Origin: Nemophila menziesii
Lineage: Eukaryota; Streptophyta; Magnoliopsida; Boraginales; Hydrophyllaceae
Assembly (NCBI GenBank): GCA_029959085.1
Contig: JARWIR010000031.1
Location: 4,650,001-4,714,000, forward strand
Length of the DNA stretch: 64,000 nucleotides
Reading direction: 5' to 3'
The translations under genes were made by a program, and so were the position numbers. Shown piece by piece: positions 12,209-23,470 of this stretch. The notes under the pieces were generated by a model that saw only the letters and a list, made by a program, of their open reading frames with translations, ran no database searches and had not been told where the DNA came from. Positions within the stretch are counted from its first letter, which is position 1, and the number at the start of each line of letters is the position of its first letter.

Positions 12209-12837
12209 TCATTTTTTCACATAACCTCCCCAGCAGTGAGTGAGGTTATCAACATTTGCTACATGAAATTTGCATCCCTTAGCTTTTATTATCACCAGTT
12301 GATTAGAAATAACCTTTGTGACCATGAACGGTCCTTGCCAAGAACTCTTGGCTTCGCGCGCTTTCGGAGGAGGACCAGGCTTCTTCATTGCGACCTCTTC
12401 GCCTACACAGAACCTCCTCTTATTTTTCTCTTTCTTAGGTTCTTTAGGAACCTTCATAGCACGCCCCTTTTCTTTCTTCTTAGCATGGTCAAGGTGTGGC
12501 TTTTCCTTGGGATATGGATAGAGGAACCACAGACTTGGTGGTTTCTTTCTTAGCTCTCTTTCCTCCATTCCTAAGATTTCCACAACCTTAGTTGGTTCTT
12601 TTTATTCCCGTTCAATCACATCAATCCGGAAGCAATCCTCCTGGGAATCCGGAAACTTTATTGGCCTAAACACGTTGAATTTTACTGCCTCGTCTTGGAT
12701 ACGCATAATCATTTCAACATTCTCTACATCAATCAAGGTACACCCCATGTCTAGGAATGCTCTTCCCAAAATATTGGGGATATTCCTATCCGCGTCGTAA
12801 TCAAGTATAACAAAATCAACAGGAAAAATTAACGTAC
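12209..12837 (-). pseudogene. E3 protease end and integrase-tail (GPY/F-like) segment
   Basis: On the minus strand from 12837 the protease resumes after E2 with DFVILDYDADRN, then ILGRAFLDMG and LIDVEN, the conserved C-terminal half of Athila-type proteases. A TAA follows at about 12602. The frame then encodes a Lys-rich stretch and a tail with FCVGEEVAMKK, SSWQGPFMVTKVI and NLTHCWGGYVKK, ending at 12209. In full elements some 2.5 kb of RT, RNase H and integrase lie between protease and tail; here they are adjacent. The tail resembles a GPY/F module but is closer to E5 and E6 than to E2. Hairpin H1 follows at about 12179-12193. Confidence 0.8.
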
Positions 12838-13390
12838 TGATGTCTCCCTAAATGTTCTAATTTTATACCCTTGGGAGACATCATTTTTTGTGTTTATTTG
12901 ACTATTTAGATAGACTTTTGGTGTTAAAATGCAATAAATCAATTTTCCTCTTTTAATTCTAGTATTTTTCATTTATTAAACTTTTGCGTGTAATATGGTT
13001 TGTTTTGAGTGAAAAGTTGTAGGTTTTGAATACTAGCTAGGAGAGGAATCCAAGAATAAAGTCAAAGATCATGTAATGAAGTCAAAGCAAGAAGAAATAT
13101 CCCGAAAAAATTGATGATTTGAAGTTACAAATCTGGAAAGTTGATAACGGTTGCTGATTTCGAGCCATCTAAGAGTGGATTTAGTCTCTGACTTGTGAAG
13201 AGAAATTGTTGCCCATTGAGTTACGGAACTTTAGCAACTGGAATGAGGACAATCCGAGTTGAAACGAGTCGGTTAGAGCTGTTTTAGTGGAGATAGTGCA
13301 GCAGTTACCGGATTTGGGATTAATTAGTGGACTTGGGCTTTTCTAATATTCACTTAATCCTTATTAAAAGCCCTAATCCGAATTTCAGCT

Positions 13391-13397
13391 TATAAAA
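13391..13397 (+). promoter_or_regulatory. Probable TATA box, E2 5' LTR
   Basis: TATAAAA within GCTTATAAAAGGTC, about 550 bases into the LTR. The same box is at 26805-26811 in the 3' LTR, and comparable boxes occur at the same relative place in other LTRs (5878, 31136 complement, 43081 complement). It would drive Pol II transcription of the element. Confidence 0.6.
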
Positions 13398-13798
13398 GGT
13401 CTTTTGACTTCTATTTTCACACACCCTTTTCATAATATTTCATATGCTTAAGAGTCAGACACCAGAGGAGAAGTTAGAGCAAGGAAGAGAAGAAGCAAGA
13501 GCTGGAGACTGTCTATATCTCCAATTCTCAGCCAATTCAACTCCATAATTAGGTTCTTCTATTTTATTCTGTAAAACATTATGAACTCAATTATTTCTTT
13601 AGTTTTTGTCTTTTCAATAATTATGAGCTAAACTTAAATAGTGTTTGAGAACGCATAACGGGTTAATCCCAATTTGATTTTATTTCATGTGTTTGGATTT
13701 GAGATTTTAATAATTGAAATCAAATTGGGTAAATTGTATTTTTCTTTAATTTTCTTTTATTTACTATGAATGACGTAATTAACCAATCATAGGACTTA

Positions 13799-14758
13799 GG
13801 GTGTGATTGGTATGTTGTAATGAGATCAGTAATGTAATGGCATTACTGATTCAGACATGATTACTGTGATTCGTACGTCGTAATCAACTCCGTAATACCA
13901 TTCCTTCCGTAATCACATTACAACGAAAATGGGGTTTTTCATTACATAGCTACTACCCATGAATGACACATTACAATAGTAATCGTAATGGATATTTTCT
14001 TTTAACAAACTAAAATAATTTTATTAAACTCAATATATTACATATTTTTTATCATATCCTTTTTTTTCATTAAATCAAATATGTAAAAATTCAAATTATT
14101 ATTTTTAGAAACAAAAAAAAATTATATTATATTTACTACGTACATACATAAATCGTATATAATTATATAAAATCTTTATATATCGGTGATATATTTCACC
14201 ATAATATACTGAATTATAACAATTTTTTATTATTTCTTACATACTCATAAATCATGAATCAATATATTTATCAAAATATTAACATGAAATTAAAATTTTA
14301 ATTAAATTATTAAAATTTTACTTCTCTATAACAGATAATCAAGTTACATAACCAATAACTAACCAATTGAATTTTAAATTTCATCAATCATAATACCATC
14401 ATAAATTCTCAATAAAAGTTAAAACCGAAATGTATAAATCTAAGATTTATCGCACTATATATGCAAATTATTTAAAATTATTAAAATGATTTATTTTTCA
14501 TATTCTATTTTATTAAAATTATTTCTAATTTATAATAATAAAATGATTATCTTATATCTTAAATAATTTATGTACCATCTTATTTAATTAAACTAGTTAC
14601 TAGCACAAGGTTCAAACAACCAGACCATTACATCCCTATTCAGATAGCATACCAAGCATTGTATAGTGATTACAAAGTTCATTACATTCTCAATCTCATT
14701 ACATTACTGAACCCATTACATTACTGACTAAATCCATTACGGCATACCAATCACTACC
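13799..14758. mobile_element. PIF/Harbinger-type non-autonomous element
   Basis: This 960-bp AT-rich insert lies in the E2 5' LTR and is missing from the 3' LTR, which gives the exact ends. The target duplication is TTA (13796-13798 and 14759-14761). The termini are inverted: GGGTGTGATTGGTATG at the left, and the complement of GGTAGTGATTGGTATG at the right, followed on both sides by repeated TCAGTAATGTAATGG. TTA target and GG-starting ends fit PIF/Harbinger (Tourist-like). No transposase frame is visible. Confidence 0.85.
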
Positions 14759-15386
14759 TTAGTATCTAGGCTATTCCATTTAGTGGCGAATGGATCACCT
14801 TGACAGGGGGTCTTGGTACAGAACTAATTAATGAATGTAGGATAGAAATTAGAGACTCTGACGAGCTTAATTAATCTATGGCCAATTGGGTAGAATAGAC
14901 TTAATCACTTGAAGGTGGGCTATAATCACCCTGACGGGGTTCGTAGCACCTAAGAGTAGCTCCTTAGTCCACCCTGACGGGGGTAAGGAGAATTCCGAAT
15001 CCCGACCAATACATATTTACCAATTTGTCCCTTATAAAATACATGAAATGAATGATAATTAGGTGAAATTCTTGCGTCTCTCAAGTACTTCCTTGCCTAC
15101 CTTGCGTAAACACTTTATTTTCTTGCGTCTAGTTTAATCTTTGCATTAATTTAGTATTTTAATTATTTGTCTTAGTCTTAGAAAACCAAAACAAACAATT
15201 CTCAAAATCATTTACTTGTTTTCACGTGCAATTAACTACTATTCGATAAGCAGTCAACCAATCTGACCCTGAGAACGAATCTGTATTATCACATATATTA
15301 CTTGGGACGGCTGTACACTTGCGGTTGTGGTTCTCTTATCCTTATTTGCATTTATTTCTAGAACACACAAAGGACCACCAAGTTTT

Positions 15387-15404
15387 TGGCGCCGCTGCCG
15401 GGGA
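15387..15404 (+). other. Primer-binding site of E2 (tRNA-Asp type)
   Basis: TGGCGCCGCTGCCGGGGA starts 6 bases after the LTR end. It matches the complement of the plant tRNA-Asp 3' end with one mismatch, where minus-strand DNA synthesis would be primed. Confidence 0.88.
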
Positions 15405-15509
15405 CGGAAGCGTGTGACCCCGGTGTTTATCCTGTAGTGTTAGTTGCATTTTTATTTTTCAGTTTTACACTTTGTTTGTTCATCTTTTTCAGGTTTTTAG
15501 GTTTGGTGT

Positions 15510-18500
15510 ATGCGAAGGAGGCTCTTTAAGGATCTTGAGACATTACCTCCGATCCTTGATAATTCTGAATCATTAGTCAGACTTGCTAACAAGAGAAGAA
15601 AAGAAAAGAACAAGAAGCACAAAAGTTAGAAGAGAGATTAGCTAGAGAGATGGCTGACCTTCCAGTTGATAACTATGGTCAGAATGGTCAGAACGGCCTA
15701 GTCCCACCTCTTATTCCTCCTAATCCTCCAGTTCAAGTCCAAGTAGCTGATCCATGGTTTCTTACCGGTCCAACACAAGAACCATTCCTTGCTCCTCCTC
15801 TTGGGATTGGCCCAGCCAATATTGATGTTCTGAGATTCCGTCCAGATTCGGGTATGTTAGCTCAATTTCAGAATTTCGGGAACTTTCGTGGCAAGCCCGG
15901 AGAAGATCCTATTCGCGCAGTACAAAAATTTATGTAAAAATTTGCGATTCGTACATCACTCAAGGAGTAACAAAAGAACAAATGTATTTTGCTACATTTA
16001 GATTTTTCGTGATAGATGGAGCGAGTGTGGTGTCGCCTAGGGTGTGATAAAAATAAGATAAATATAAGTCTAGAAAACTACGCACTCTCACCCTAGACAG
16101 GCACAGTACTGCAAGTATTACAGGACGTATGCAAGTTTTAGTTGATAAGTTGAGTTCGTTCTCAGGGGCTTAGTGTGCTAGTCGAATGGGTAGCAATAAC
16201 GAGTAAGGAGTAAATAATTAAAGACAGAAAATAAATAGAGAATAAATTCGAAAATAACCAATTAACTAAGAAAATAAAGACAATAAAATAAATTATGAAG
16301 AATATGAGATGAGAATTATAGCTTAGGTTTTGCTAGTATGCACTAATCCTTCTAATTCTTTCTATTAGATCTAGTTAATAAGGGAGAATATTAGCTCTTG
16401 TATACTTAGTCAGGATTCTAAATTCCCATTCCTTAGACCTTGAGAGCGACTAAGGGGGCTACGGACACACCACGAGGCTAGTTCAAATAGGGTTATCAAG
16501 CGCTACCAAGGCCCTAAGCAATCAATTTCCATACATGGTGATAGTGATTAAATTATACCCTAATGACTATCTAGTTAGAATCAGTTTTGTTAGGACTAAT
16601 ATCGACACTAGACGTTATGTGGTATTTCAATAATTAGACACCCAGTTAAGGTGACCATCTAATTACTATTAATAAAGCCTAAAGTGATCAGTTCTAGGAT
16701 AGGCAATAAATCAAAACACATAAACAAATATAAAGGTAAGAAGCTAATATCAGATTAAAACATGTAATTCCCAAAGAAACTTAGATAGGAAGAAATTATA
16801 ATTCATAGATTATACATGATGCAAAACCTAAGCTATGGGAAGTTTAGTTCATACCTGAAGGAAATAAACTAAAAGAAATAATGAAAGACATCATCTTGCC
16901 CTCTACAATAAACTGGAAGAATAAAACCTTAAGAACTAATTACGATGAGGCAAGGATGATTTACAAGTGATATAAGGGTGTATTTATAGGTGTTTAGAAG
17001 ACCTAATTCGTTTTCTTGAAGGAGAGGTTAAGTAATGGACTCCAAGCCCAACCCTAAAAACATGCAATCAGGCCCGTTTTTCATTTGGTCCTAGCAGCTT
17101 CAATACTTGACCGTTTGATGCGTATGAATATACCAAATTGATCGTTTCTCCAAATTCCTCACAGACTTTGAGATATAAGCTGATTTGTGGTCGTAGGTGC
17201 AGAAATCCAGGATTAAGGCATGTTTTCCTTTTCCATGTTTTTAGTTTTTCTTTCCTTTATCTCCAATTACCATGCTTATCTCTTTCCATATCTTGTAGTC
17301 TTTGTTTTTTACTCTAATTAATCTACATAATTATCTTTAAAGCTTCACACTTAATAAATAATTAAACCCAATATGCTCTAAAAATATTATTTGACTAAAT
17401 CACGACTCAAAATAGGAAAGTGCACTATTTCTCAAGAAAAATGACTATTATGACTTCTAAATCACTAAAAATGATGTCTCATCCTAATATAAATCTATCA
17501 CAAATGAGGAGACATCAGAGTGATTGGCATTATTCACAAGAGCCTGAAAAGATTACGAATTGGGAACAGTTACAAGCTGCGTTTTTAGACAGATACTATC
17601 CATCCAACATGAGATTGGATGCTCAACTCGAGTTAACACATTTCCGACAAGAATATGATGAAGCTTTAGGTAGGAGTTGGTAGAGATTCAAGAATTGTGT
17701 GCGAAGAGTTCCCAATCATGACCTATCAGAACAACAACAATTGAAGATTTTGTATAATGGTCTTGATGGGAAATCAAGGAAAGATTTAGATTTATTATGT
17801 GGTGGCGCGTTTTTACAGGTTCTACCCGTTCACGCAAGAATTATTTTGGATAGAACGGTAACTAATGAAGTGGGTTGGAATACTGTGAGAACACCTGTTA
17901 AAGGGGGACTTATTAACGTCAATATTGAAGAAAAGTTCACCTCCTTAGAGAACAAAATACAAACCACATTGGAACAAAAATTGAAGCAACTTACGTTAGC
18001 TGTGAAAGAAAGTTTTTTGAATAAAAGGGTTGAAGTGAAAGCTGCACAAGAAGCTTATGGATGTGAGTATTGTGGTGTGAATGATCATGTATGGGAGAAT
18101 TGTCAGAATAATCAAGAGTCTGTGATGTTTGTTTCCAACAGAGGAAATTTTAATTCGAATGGTAACCTAACAGAAACCATCCTGGGTTTCAGTATTCAAA
18201 TCCGGATGGGGCATTAAATCTGACTTACGCATATCAGCCGCGTACCCAAGGTAATAACTATAATCCAAGACCTCAGAATAATTATCAAGGGAGATAGAAT
18301 CATAGAAAATATGTTCAGAGACAACCTCCTCAAGACAATTATAATGACACCATGAACCAGAAAGCCTTCCCGGCTCAACCACAAGAAGGTACAAACAACC
18401 TTCAGAAAACCGTAGAAAAGTTTATTGAACTTCATGCATAGTCAATCCAAAGGCAACAAGCTTCTGAGGCACACATTCAGATGTTAGAGAATCAAGTTTC

Positions 18501-18833
18501 ACAAATGTCAAAACAACTGAATCAGCGTCCACAAGGGCAACTCCCTAGCGACACAGAAAATCCTATACAGAAAGAAGATTGTAATGTTGTGACTCTCAGA
18601 AGTGGTAATTATCTTACCCCACCTCCTTTTCATGTTAAGAAAGAGAAATAAGTTACTAGAAAAGAAAAGGATGTGGTGGATAAGAATAAAGATGATAAAG
18701 TAGAAGAAGTGGAGAGGCCTATTGAAATTCCGGAAAAAAAAAAATTGATGTTGTAAGTCGTCCTCCTCCACCATTTCCGTCTAGAGTTCAAACGAAGGGT
18801 GATATAGCCGAGTATCAAAAGTACTTTAATAGA
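15510..18833 (+). pseudogene. gag: gag of E2 (frameshifted, split by S2)
   Basis: Start ATG at 15510 (MRRRLFKDLETLPP), just after the PBS. A base change in length near 15602 shifts the frame; it is recovered at 15650 (MADLPVDN). The capsid region runs to 16027, is cut by solo LTR S2, and resumes at 17523 (DWHYSQEPEKITNW, then LDRYYPSNMRLDAQLE). A TAG is at about 17681. The nucleocapsid knuckle CEYCGVNDHVWENC (about 18060-18102) fits CX2CX4HX4C. Later stops (about 18296, 18439, 18649) break the Gln/Pro-rich linker to protease. It was originally part of one gag-pro-pol frame. Confidence 0.88.
16028..17517 (-). mobile_element. S2: solo LTR of the E5 family in E2 gag
   Basis: A 1490-bp LTR on the minus strand closely resembles the E5 LTRs. 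It starts TGATGTCTCC at 17517 and ends ..GGCGACACCA at 16028. The 5-bp duplication GAGTG is perfect (16023-16027 and 17518-17522). Only one LTR remains, so the internal part was probably lost by LTR-LTR recombination. It shows that the E5 family was active after E2 had inserted. Confidence 0.92.
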
Positions 18834-19670
18834 GTGAGAGGCCTTAGTATTAATATTCCGCTACTAGAAGCTATCAGAGATATACCAAAATATACGAAGT
18901 TTTTGAAAAGAGCTCTCACCAACAAAAGGCTGTATAGCGATAATGAAATGATTGGTTTACCTGAAGAATGTAGTGATATATGTCAAAGTAAGCTACCCCC
19001 GAAGTTACTTGATCCTGGGAGTTTCACGATTCCTAAATCGATTGGAGAAGAATGGAAAGGTAAAGCACTATGTGATTTGGGTGCAAGCATAAATTTTATG
19101 CCCAAATTAATCTTTGGAAAATTGAAAATTGGAGTAGCAAGACCCACTTCTATGGTCTTGCAAATGGCGGATCAATCCCTTGCACATCCTGAGGAACGAA
19201 TAGAAGATGTCCTCGTCAAGGCAGGTACTTTAGTATCTCTCGTTGATTTTGTTATTCTTCAATACGACGCGGATAGGAATGTCCCCATTATTTTGGGAAG
19301 ACCATTCCTAGCCACGGGGCATACTTTAATTGATGTAGAAAACAGGGAATTAACGATGCAAATCCAAGACGATGAAGTGAAGTTCAACGTGTTCCGAGCT
19401 ATTCCAGATTCTCAAGAGGATTGTTTCCGAATTGATGTAATTGAGCATTCCACGCAAGAGGTATATAATGAATTTACTTATGATGATGTTTTGCAGGCAG
19501 CTTTGACACTTGATCTACCTGAATTGATGGAAGAGCTGACCGAAACAGTGGCAGCTCTTAACTCTGAGAATCCAAAATATAGGCGTCTTGCCTATGAACC
19601 TGTGAGAGAACCGGGGGAGATTGTAACCAAAAAGAAACCTTCAATCGAATCTCATCCGCAGTTGGAATAA
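18834..19670 (+). pseudogene. pro: E2 protease segment
   Basis: This is the 278-residue open part of the polyprotein that would hold the aspartic protease cleaving Gag-Pol. The active-site motif is LCDLGASINFMP (about 19070-19105), the usual Athila form DLGAS. It is followed by FVILQYDADRN, ILGRPFLATG and LIDVEN. Upstream lies the conserved IPKYTKFLKRALTNKR and GLPEECS region, also kept in E3 and in part in E6. A TAA at 19668 (Glu in E4) separates it from RT. The active site looks intact, but the polyprotein context is broken on both sides. Confidence 0.85.
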
Positions 19671-19676
19671 AAGCCT

Positions 19677-21180
19677 TTGCCATCGCACTTGAGGTATGCA
19701 TACTTAGGTACTAATGAAACTCTACATGTTATTGTTTCAGCAAATTTAACAGGTCTTCAAGAAGATAAAATGTTGCGTGTGTTAAGAGCAAACAAAGAGG
19801 TGATAGGTTGGACTATTGTCGATATCAAAGGCATTAGCCCCTCCTATTGTCAAAACAAAATCATTCTCGAAGATAATAACACACGCTCAGTTGAAGGTCA
19901 AAGGAGATTAATGCCAGCCATGAAGGAAGTTGTAAATAAGGAGGTGATTAAGCTGTTAGACGCAAGGATTATCTATCCCATTTCGAGTAGTAAATGGGTG
20001 AGCCCGGTTCAGTGTGTGCCGAAGAAAGGAGGAATAACGATCAAAATGAAGCTATCCCTTCAAGAACTGTTGTTGGTTGGAGAGTTTGTATGGATTACCG
20101 CAAATTGATCAAGGCCACCAGAAAAGATCACTTCCCTCTTCCCTTCATAGATCAAATGTTAGACAAGTTAGTTGGTAGAGAGTATTACTGCTTTTTAGAT
20201 GGATATTCCGGATATAATCAAATTTACGTAGCGCCAGAAGATCAACATAAGACAAACTTTACATGCCCCTTTGGTACTTTTGCATATCACAGAATGCCAT
20301 TTGGGTTATGTAACACACCCGCTACGTTTCAAAGATGTATGATGGCAATCTTCTGGGATATGCGATAACTTCCTTGAGGTATTTATGGATAATTTCTCTG
20401 TATTCGGTGATGACTTTGATACGTGCTTGCAGAATTTGGAGAAAGTTTTGATTTGATGCAAGGAAACTGATTTGATTTGAAATTGGGAGAAATGTCATTT
20501 TATGGTTCGAGAAGGTATAGTATTGGGTCACAAGGTTTCGAGTGCTGGTTTAGAGGTTGATCGCGCAAAGATAGAGGTAATAAAAACGCTTCCACCCCCT
20601 GTTTCTGTTAAAGGGGTGAGAAGTTTTCTTGGCCATGCTGGCTCTTATAGGAGATTCATTAAAGACTTTTCCAAGATTGATAAACCACTATGTAACTTAC
20701 TTGAGAAGGACACCAAATTCCTTTTCCATGAAGCTTGCATGGTGGCCTTCAAAGCAATTAAAGAAAAACTCATTACCGCTCCTATTGTATTACCTCTGGA
20801 TTGGAATATGCCAATTGAAGTTATGTGTGATGCTAGTGATTTAGCTATGGGAGCTATTTTAGGCCAAAGAAAAGATAAGATATTTCATTCGATCTATTAT
20901 GCAAGCAAAACTTTCAATGGTGCTCAAATTAATTATACTGTTACAGAGAAAGAATTTCTAGATGTTGGCTATTCATTTGATAAGTTTCATTCCTATCTCC
21001 TTGGAGCGAAAGTTGTTGTTTACACAGATTATTCTGCTATTAGATATCTTATGGAAAAAAAGATGCTAAACCACGGTTGATAAGATGGGTTTTATTGCTA
21101 CAAGAATTCGATTTAGAGATTAAAGATAGAAAGGGTTGTGAAAATCAAGTTGCAGATCATCTACTCGTCTTGAAGGATCG
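19677..21180 (+). pseudogene. pol: E2 reverse transcriptase and RNase H (broken)
   Basis: The RT region shows KLLDARIIYPISSSKWVSP, VPKKGG, DYRKLIKATRKDHFPLPF, FLDGYSGYNQIYVAPE and CPFGTFAYHRMPFGLCNTP. A small deletion near 20040 compared with E4 shifts the frame, and further breaks occur near 20366 and 20455. The catalytic box reads FMDNFSVFGDDF, with Asn in place of the second Asp. RNase H begins at about 20820 with [15 protein letters not shown], then TEKEFLDV and [13 protein letters not shown]; its frame breaks near 21060. The copy is inactive. Confidence 0.9.
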
Positions 21181-22498
21181 GAATCAAATGGTGGACCTGA
21201 AGTAGTTAGAGAAGAATTTCCTGATGAGAGCTTATTCGCGATTCACCTAGAAAATACTCCTTGGTATGCCGATATTGCAAATTTAATTGTAAGTGGTTCT
21301 TTCCCTGAAGGTTCTACTTATCAAGAGATAAAAAGACTAGCTCACCGTGCTAGACAATTCTTTTGGGAGGATCCTTTCCTCTACAAAGTGTGTGCTAGTC
21401 AAATGGTGAGAAGATGTATACCATAGGAAGAAACTGAAGCGATTATAGCTGGTTGTCATGATTCACCTTATGGAGGACATTTCAAGGGAGATCGAACTGC
21501 TGCTAACGTATTACAATCAGGTTTTTACTGGCCTTCAATAATGAAAGATTGTCATGAATATGTTAAGAGGTGTGAAAGATGCCACGTATTAATGTTCTTG
21601 AAGTAGAGATATTCGATGTATGGGGTATTGATTTTATGGGTCCGTTTGTTCCTTCAAATGGTAACCCTTACATCTTATTAGCTGTTGATTACGTGTCTAA
21701 GTGGGTAGAGGCCATTGCTCTACCAACTAATGATTCGCGAGTAGTAATTAAGTTTCTGAAATCGCACATCTTCACTAGACATGGTACACCGAGAGTAATT
21801 ATTAGCGATGGAGGTTCTCATTTCGTGAATAAGTATTTGAAAACAGTTCTAGAGAATATGGGGTAAGACATCGTGTATCTACCGCTTATCATCCACAAGC
21901 CAATGGTCAAGCTGAAGTCTCAAATCGTGAGGTAAAATCTATTTTAGAGAAGACTGTTGGTCCTACAAGAAAAGATTGGTCAATGAAGTTAGACGATGCA
22001 TTACGGGCTTATCGTACTGCGTTTAAAACTCTAGTTGGTGCATCCCCGTATCAAATGGTTTATGGTAAGGCGTGTCACCTACCTCTTGAGCTTGAAATGG
22101 GTGCATATTGGGCTATTGCGCAGTTAAACTTAGATCCTACTTTAGCCGGTCAGAATCGAATGATGAAACTTAATGAGCTTGATGAATTCCGATTACATGC
22201 TTATGAAAATGCTAAACTTTACAAACAAAATACTAAGAGGTGGCATGATAATCGCATTCGTGAAAAGAACTTTGTAGTCGGATATAAGGTATTAAAATAT
22301 AACTCAAAGTTCAGCAATTATCCAGGTAAATTAAGATCGAAGTGGTCCGGTCCTTATGTTGTGACCAAAGTTACACCTCATGGGGCGATAGAGATAGAAC
22401 ATCCGCTCGAGAACCGCACTTTCATGGTGAACGGTCATCGATTAAAAATATACCATGAAGGTAAAGACACCAATTGCTTGGAAGATCCACATCCCTGA
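21181..22498 (+). pseudogene. pol: E2 integrase (broken)
   Basis: Zinc-binding part: [15 protein letters not shown] (about 21459-21505) and [11 protein letters not shown]; a deletion right after it (about 21580) removes roughly ten residues present in E4. Core: [21 protein letters not shown], and NGQAEVSNREVK after a frameshift near 21860, giving the D-D-E set. C-terminal: NYPGKLRSKWSGPYVVTKV (GPY/F module) and HRLKIYHEGKD, ending at 22498 (EDPHP, stop). It is the complete domain set for inserting element DNA into chromatin, but not functional as it stands. Confidence 0.9.
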
Positions 22499-22543
22499 GA
22501 GGTCATGTATCTCTTCGAAGCTCCTTATAAGCGTGAGGTAACC

Positions 22544-22560
22544 CGTCGAGCTTAACGACG
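22544..22560 (+). other. Hairpin H1 after pol (E2)
   Basis: CGTCG-AGCTTAA-CGACG, a 5-bp stem about 45 bases after the pol stop. Counterparts are at 32005-32021 (E4, same stem), 12179-12193 (E3 complement, 4 bp), 39122-39142 (E5 complement, ACGTCT/AGACGT, 6 bp) and about 43916-43935 (E6, decayed). The change from CGTCG/CGACG to CGTCT/AGACG is a paired change. The conserved tail AAACAAAAG follows it. Confidence 0.6.
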
Positions 22561-22739
22561 CTAAACAAAAGCCAATTCATTGTATATTAGTTTAAGTCTT
22601 TTATTTTTCGTAGTGTATATTAGATAAATTTCGTTGATTTAGTGTTTATTATTACGAAATGAGGAAGGGTAGTGTTTTTGATGATTTCAGGGGTCAAAAG
22701 GTCTAGAGTTTGGGGTCGAAAAGATGAAAAACAAACCCA

Positions 22740-23095
22740 AGACAGGGGCAAAACCAGGAACCCGGTTATGGCGAAACCGGAAACCCAATTTCGAAGGCTA
22801 CAGGTCCCCAAGTCTTTGGTTAGTGCGTCGAGTTTGACGCGGGAGGTTGCGCCCGGGCTGCGTTGGGATTCGCGCCATCGACAAAAACCGGGAACCCGGT
22901 TTCGAGAGCCATGAATCCCAACTCTCTGGTTAGTGCGTCACGTTTGACGCAAGGAAGCTTGCGTCGGAGGTAAAAAAAATCGAATTTATTTTTTTTTTCT
23001 CGCCGACCTGGCGACGAAATCCGGGAACTTGGTTTTCACGGAACCGGGAACCTGGTTTTCATGGAACCGGGAACCCGGTTTCGCTATTGTGAGAG
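22740..23095. repeat. Array of CCGGGAACCCGG palindromes (E2)
   Basis: Repeated units built on AACCGGGAACCCGGTT and decayed forms occur at about 22750-22785, 22887-22902 and 23030-23085, between the end of pol and ORF3. The stretch is markedly GC-richer than its surroundings. The rest of 22561-23470 is non-coding, with a C/A-rich leader before ORF3. Confidence 0.75.
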
Positions 23096-23470
23096 GCGGT
23101 TTTGAGCTTTTAACCTAGATTTTTGCCTTCTTTCCCAAGCCAACCTCTTATTTCGAATCCTAGCCTCCACCTACTCCGAAAATCTTCATCAAAACACTAT
23201 AAAATTATCAAATCAAGCCATCTTTCATCACAAAAACACACAATCAACTCATATCCTCTCCAAAACATCATCAAATTCCCACTTTTCGCCAAGTAATTTC
23301 TTCTTCTTAGCTTCAAATTAAGTCCAATTCCTCCCTAATTCTTATCAATCAGCCTTTACCCATCTCACATTCCACCATATTCTTCAAGTTTTAAGCCTCA
23401 AAACATCAAAGTTCTAAAATTTTCTCTAGCTTTGTCACTATTTGAAGTTTTGAGTTTGGGGTAAAAAAAG

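Larger units (their letters stand above)
12838..15380 (+). repeat. 5' LTR of E2 (holds a Harbinger-type insert)
   Basis: The LTR is about 1580 bp once the 960-bp insert at 13799-14758 and its TTA duplication are removed. It starts TGATGTCTCCC and ends GGACCACCA. An 11-bp inverted repeat opens it (12838-12848 and 12873-12883). Four motifs related to CACCCTGACGGGG lie at about 14796, 14855, 14927 and 14970. Downstream, CCTGAGAACGAA and TTACTTGGGAC are shared by all LTRs in the window. Confidence 0.93.

Noticed and set aside
12158..12553. 131-codon plus-strand frame
   Set aside because: Antisense to the E3 integrase tail, whose minus-strand motifs are clear.
22740..23095. Possible CRISPR-like array of palindromic repeats
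   Set aside because: Units are short, irregularly spaced, in a plant retrotransposon, with no spacer pattern or cas genes.
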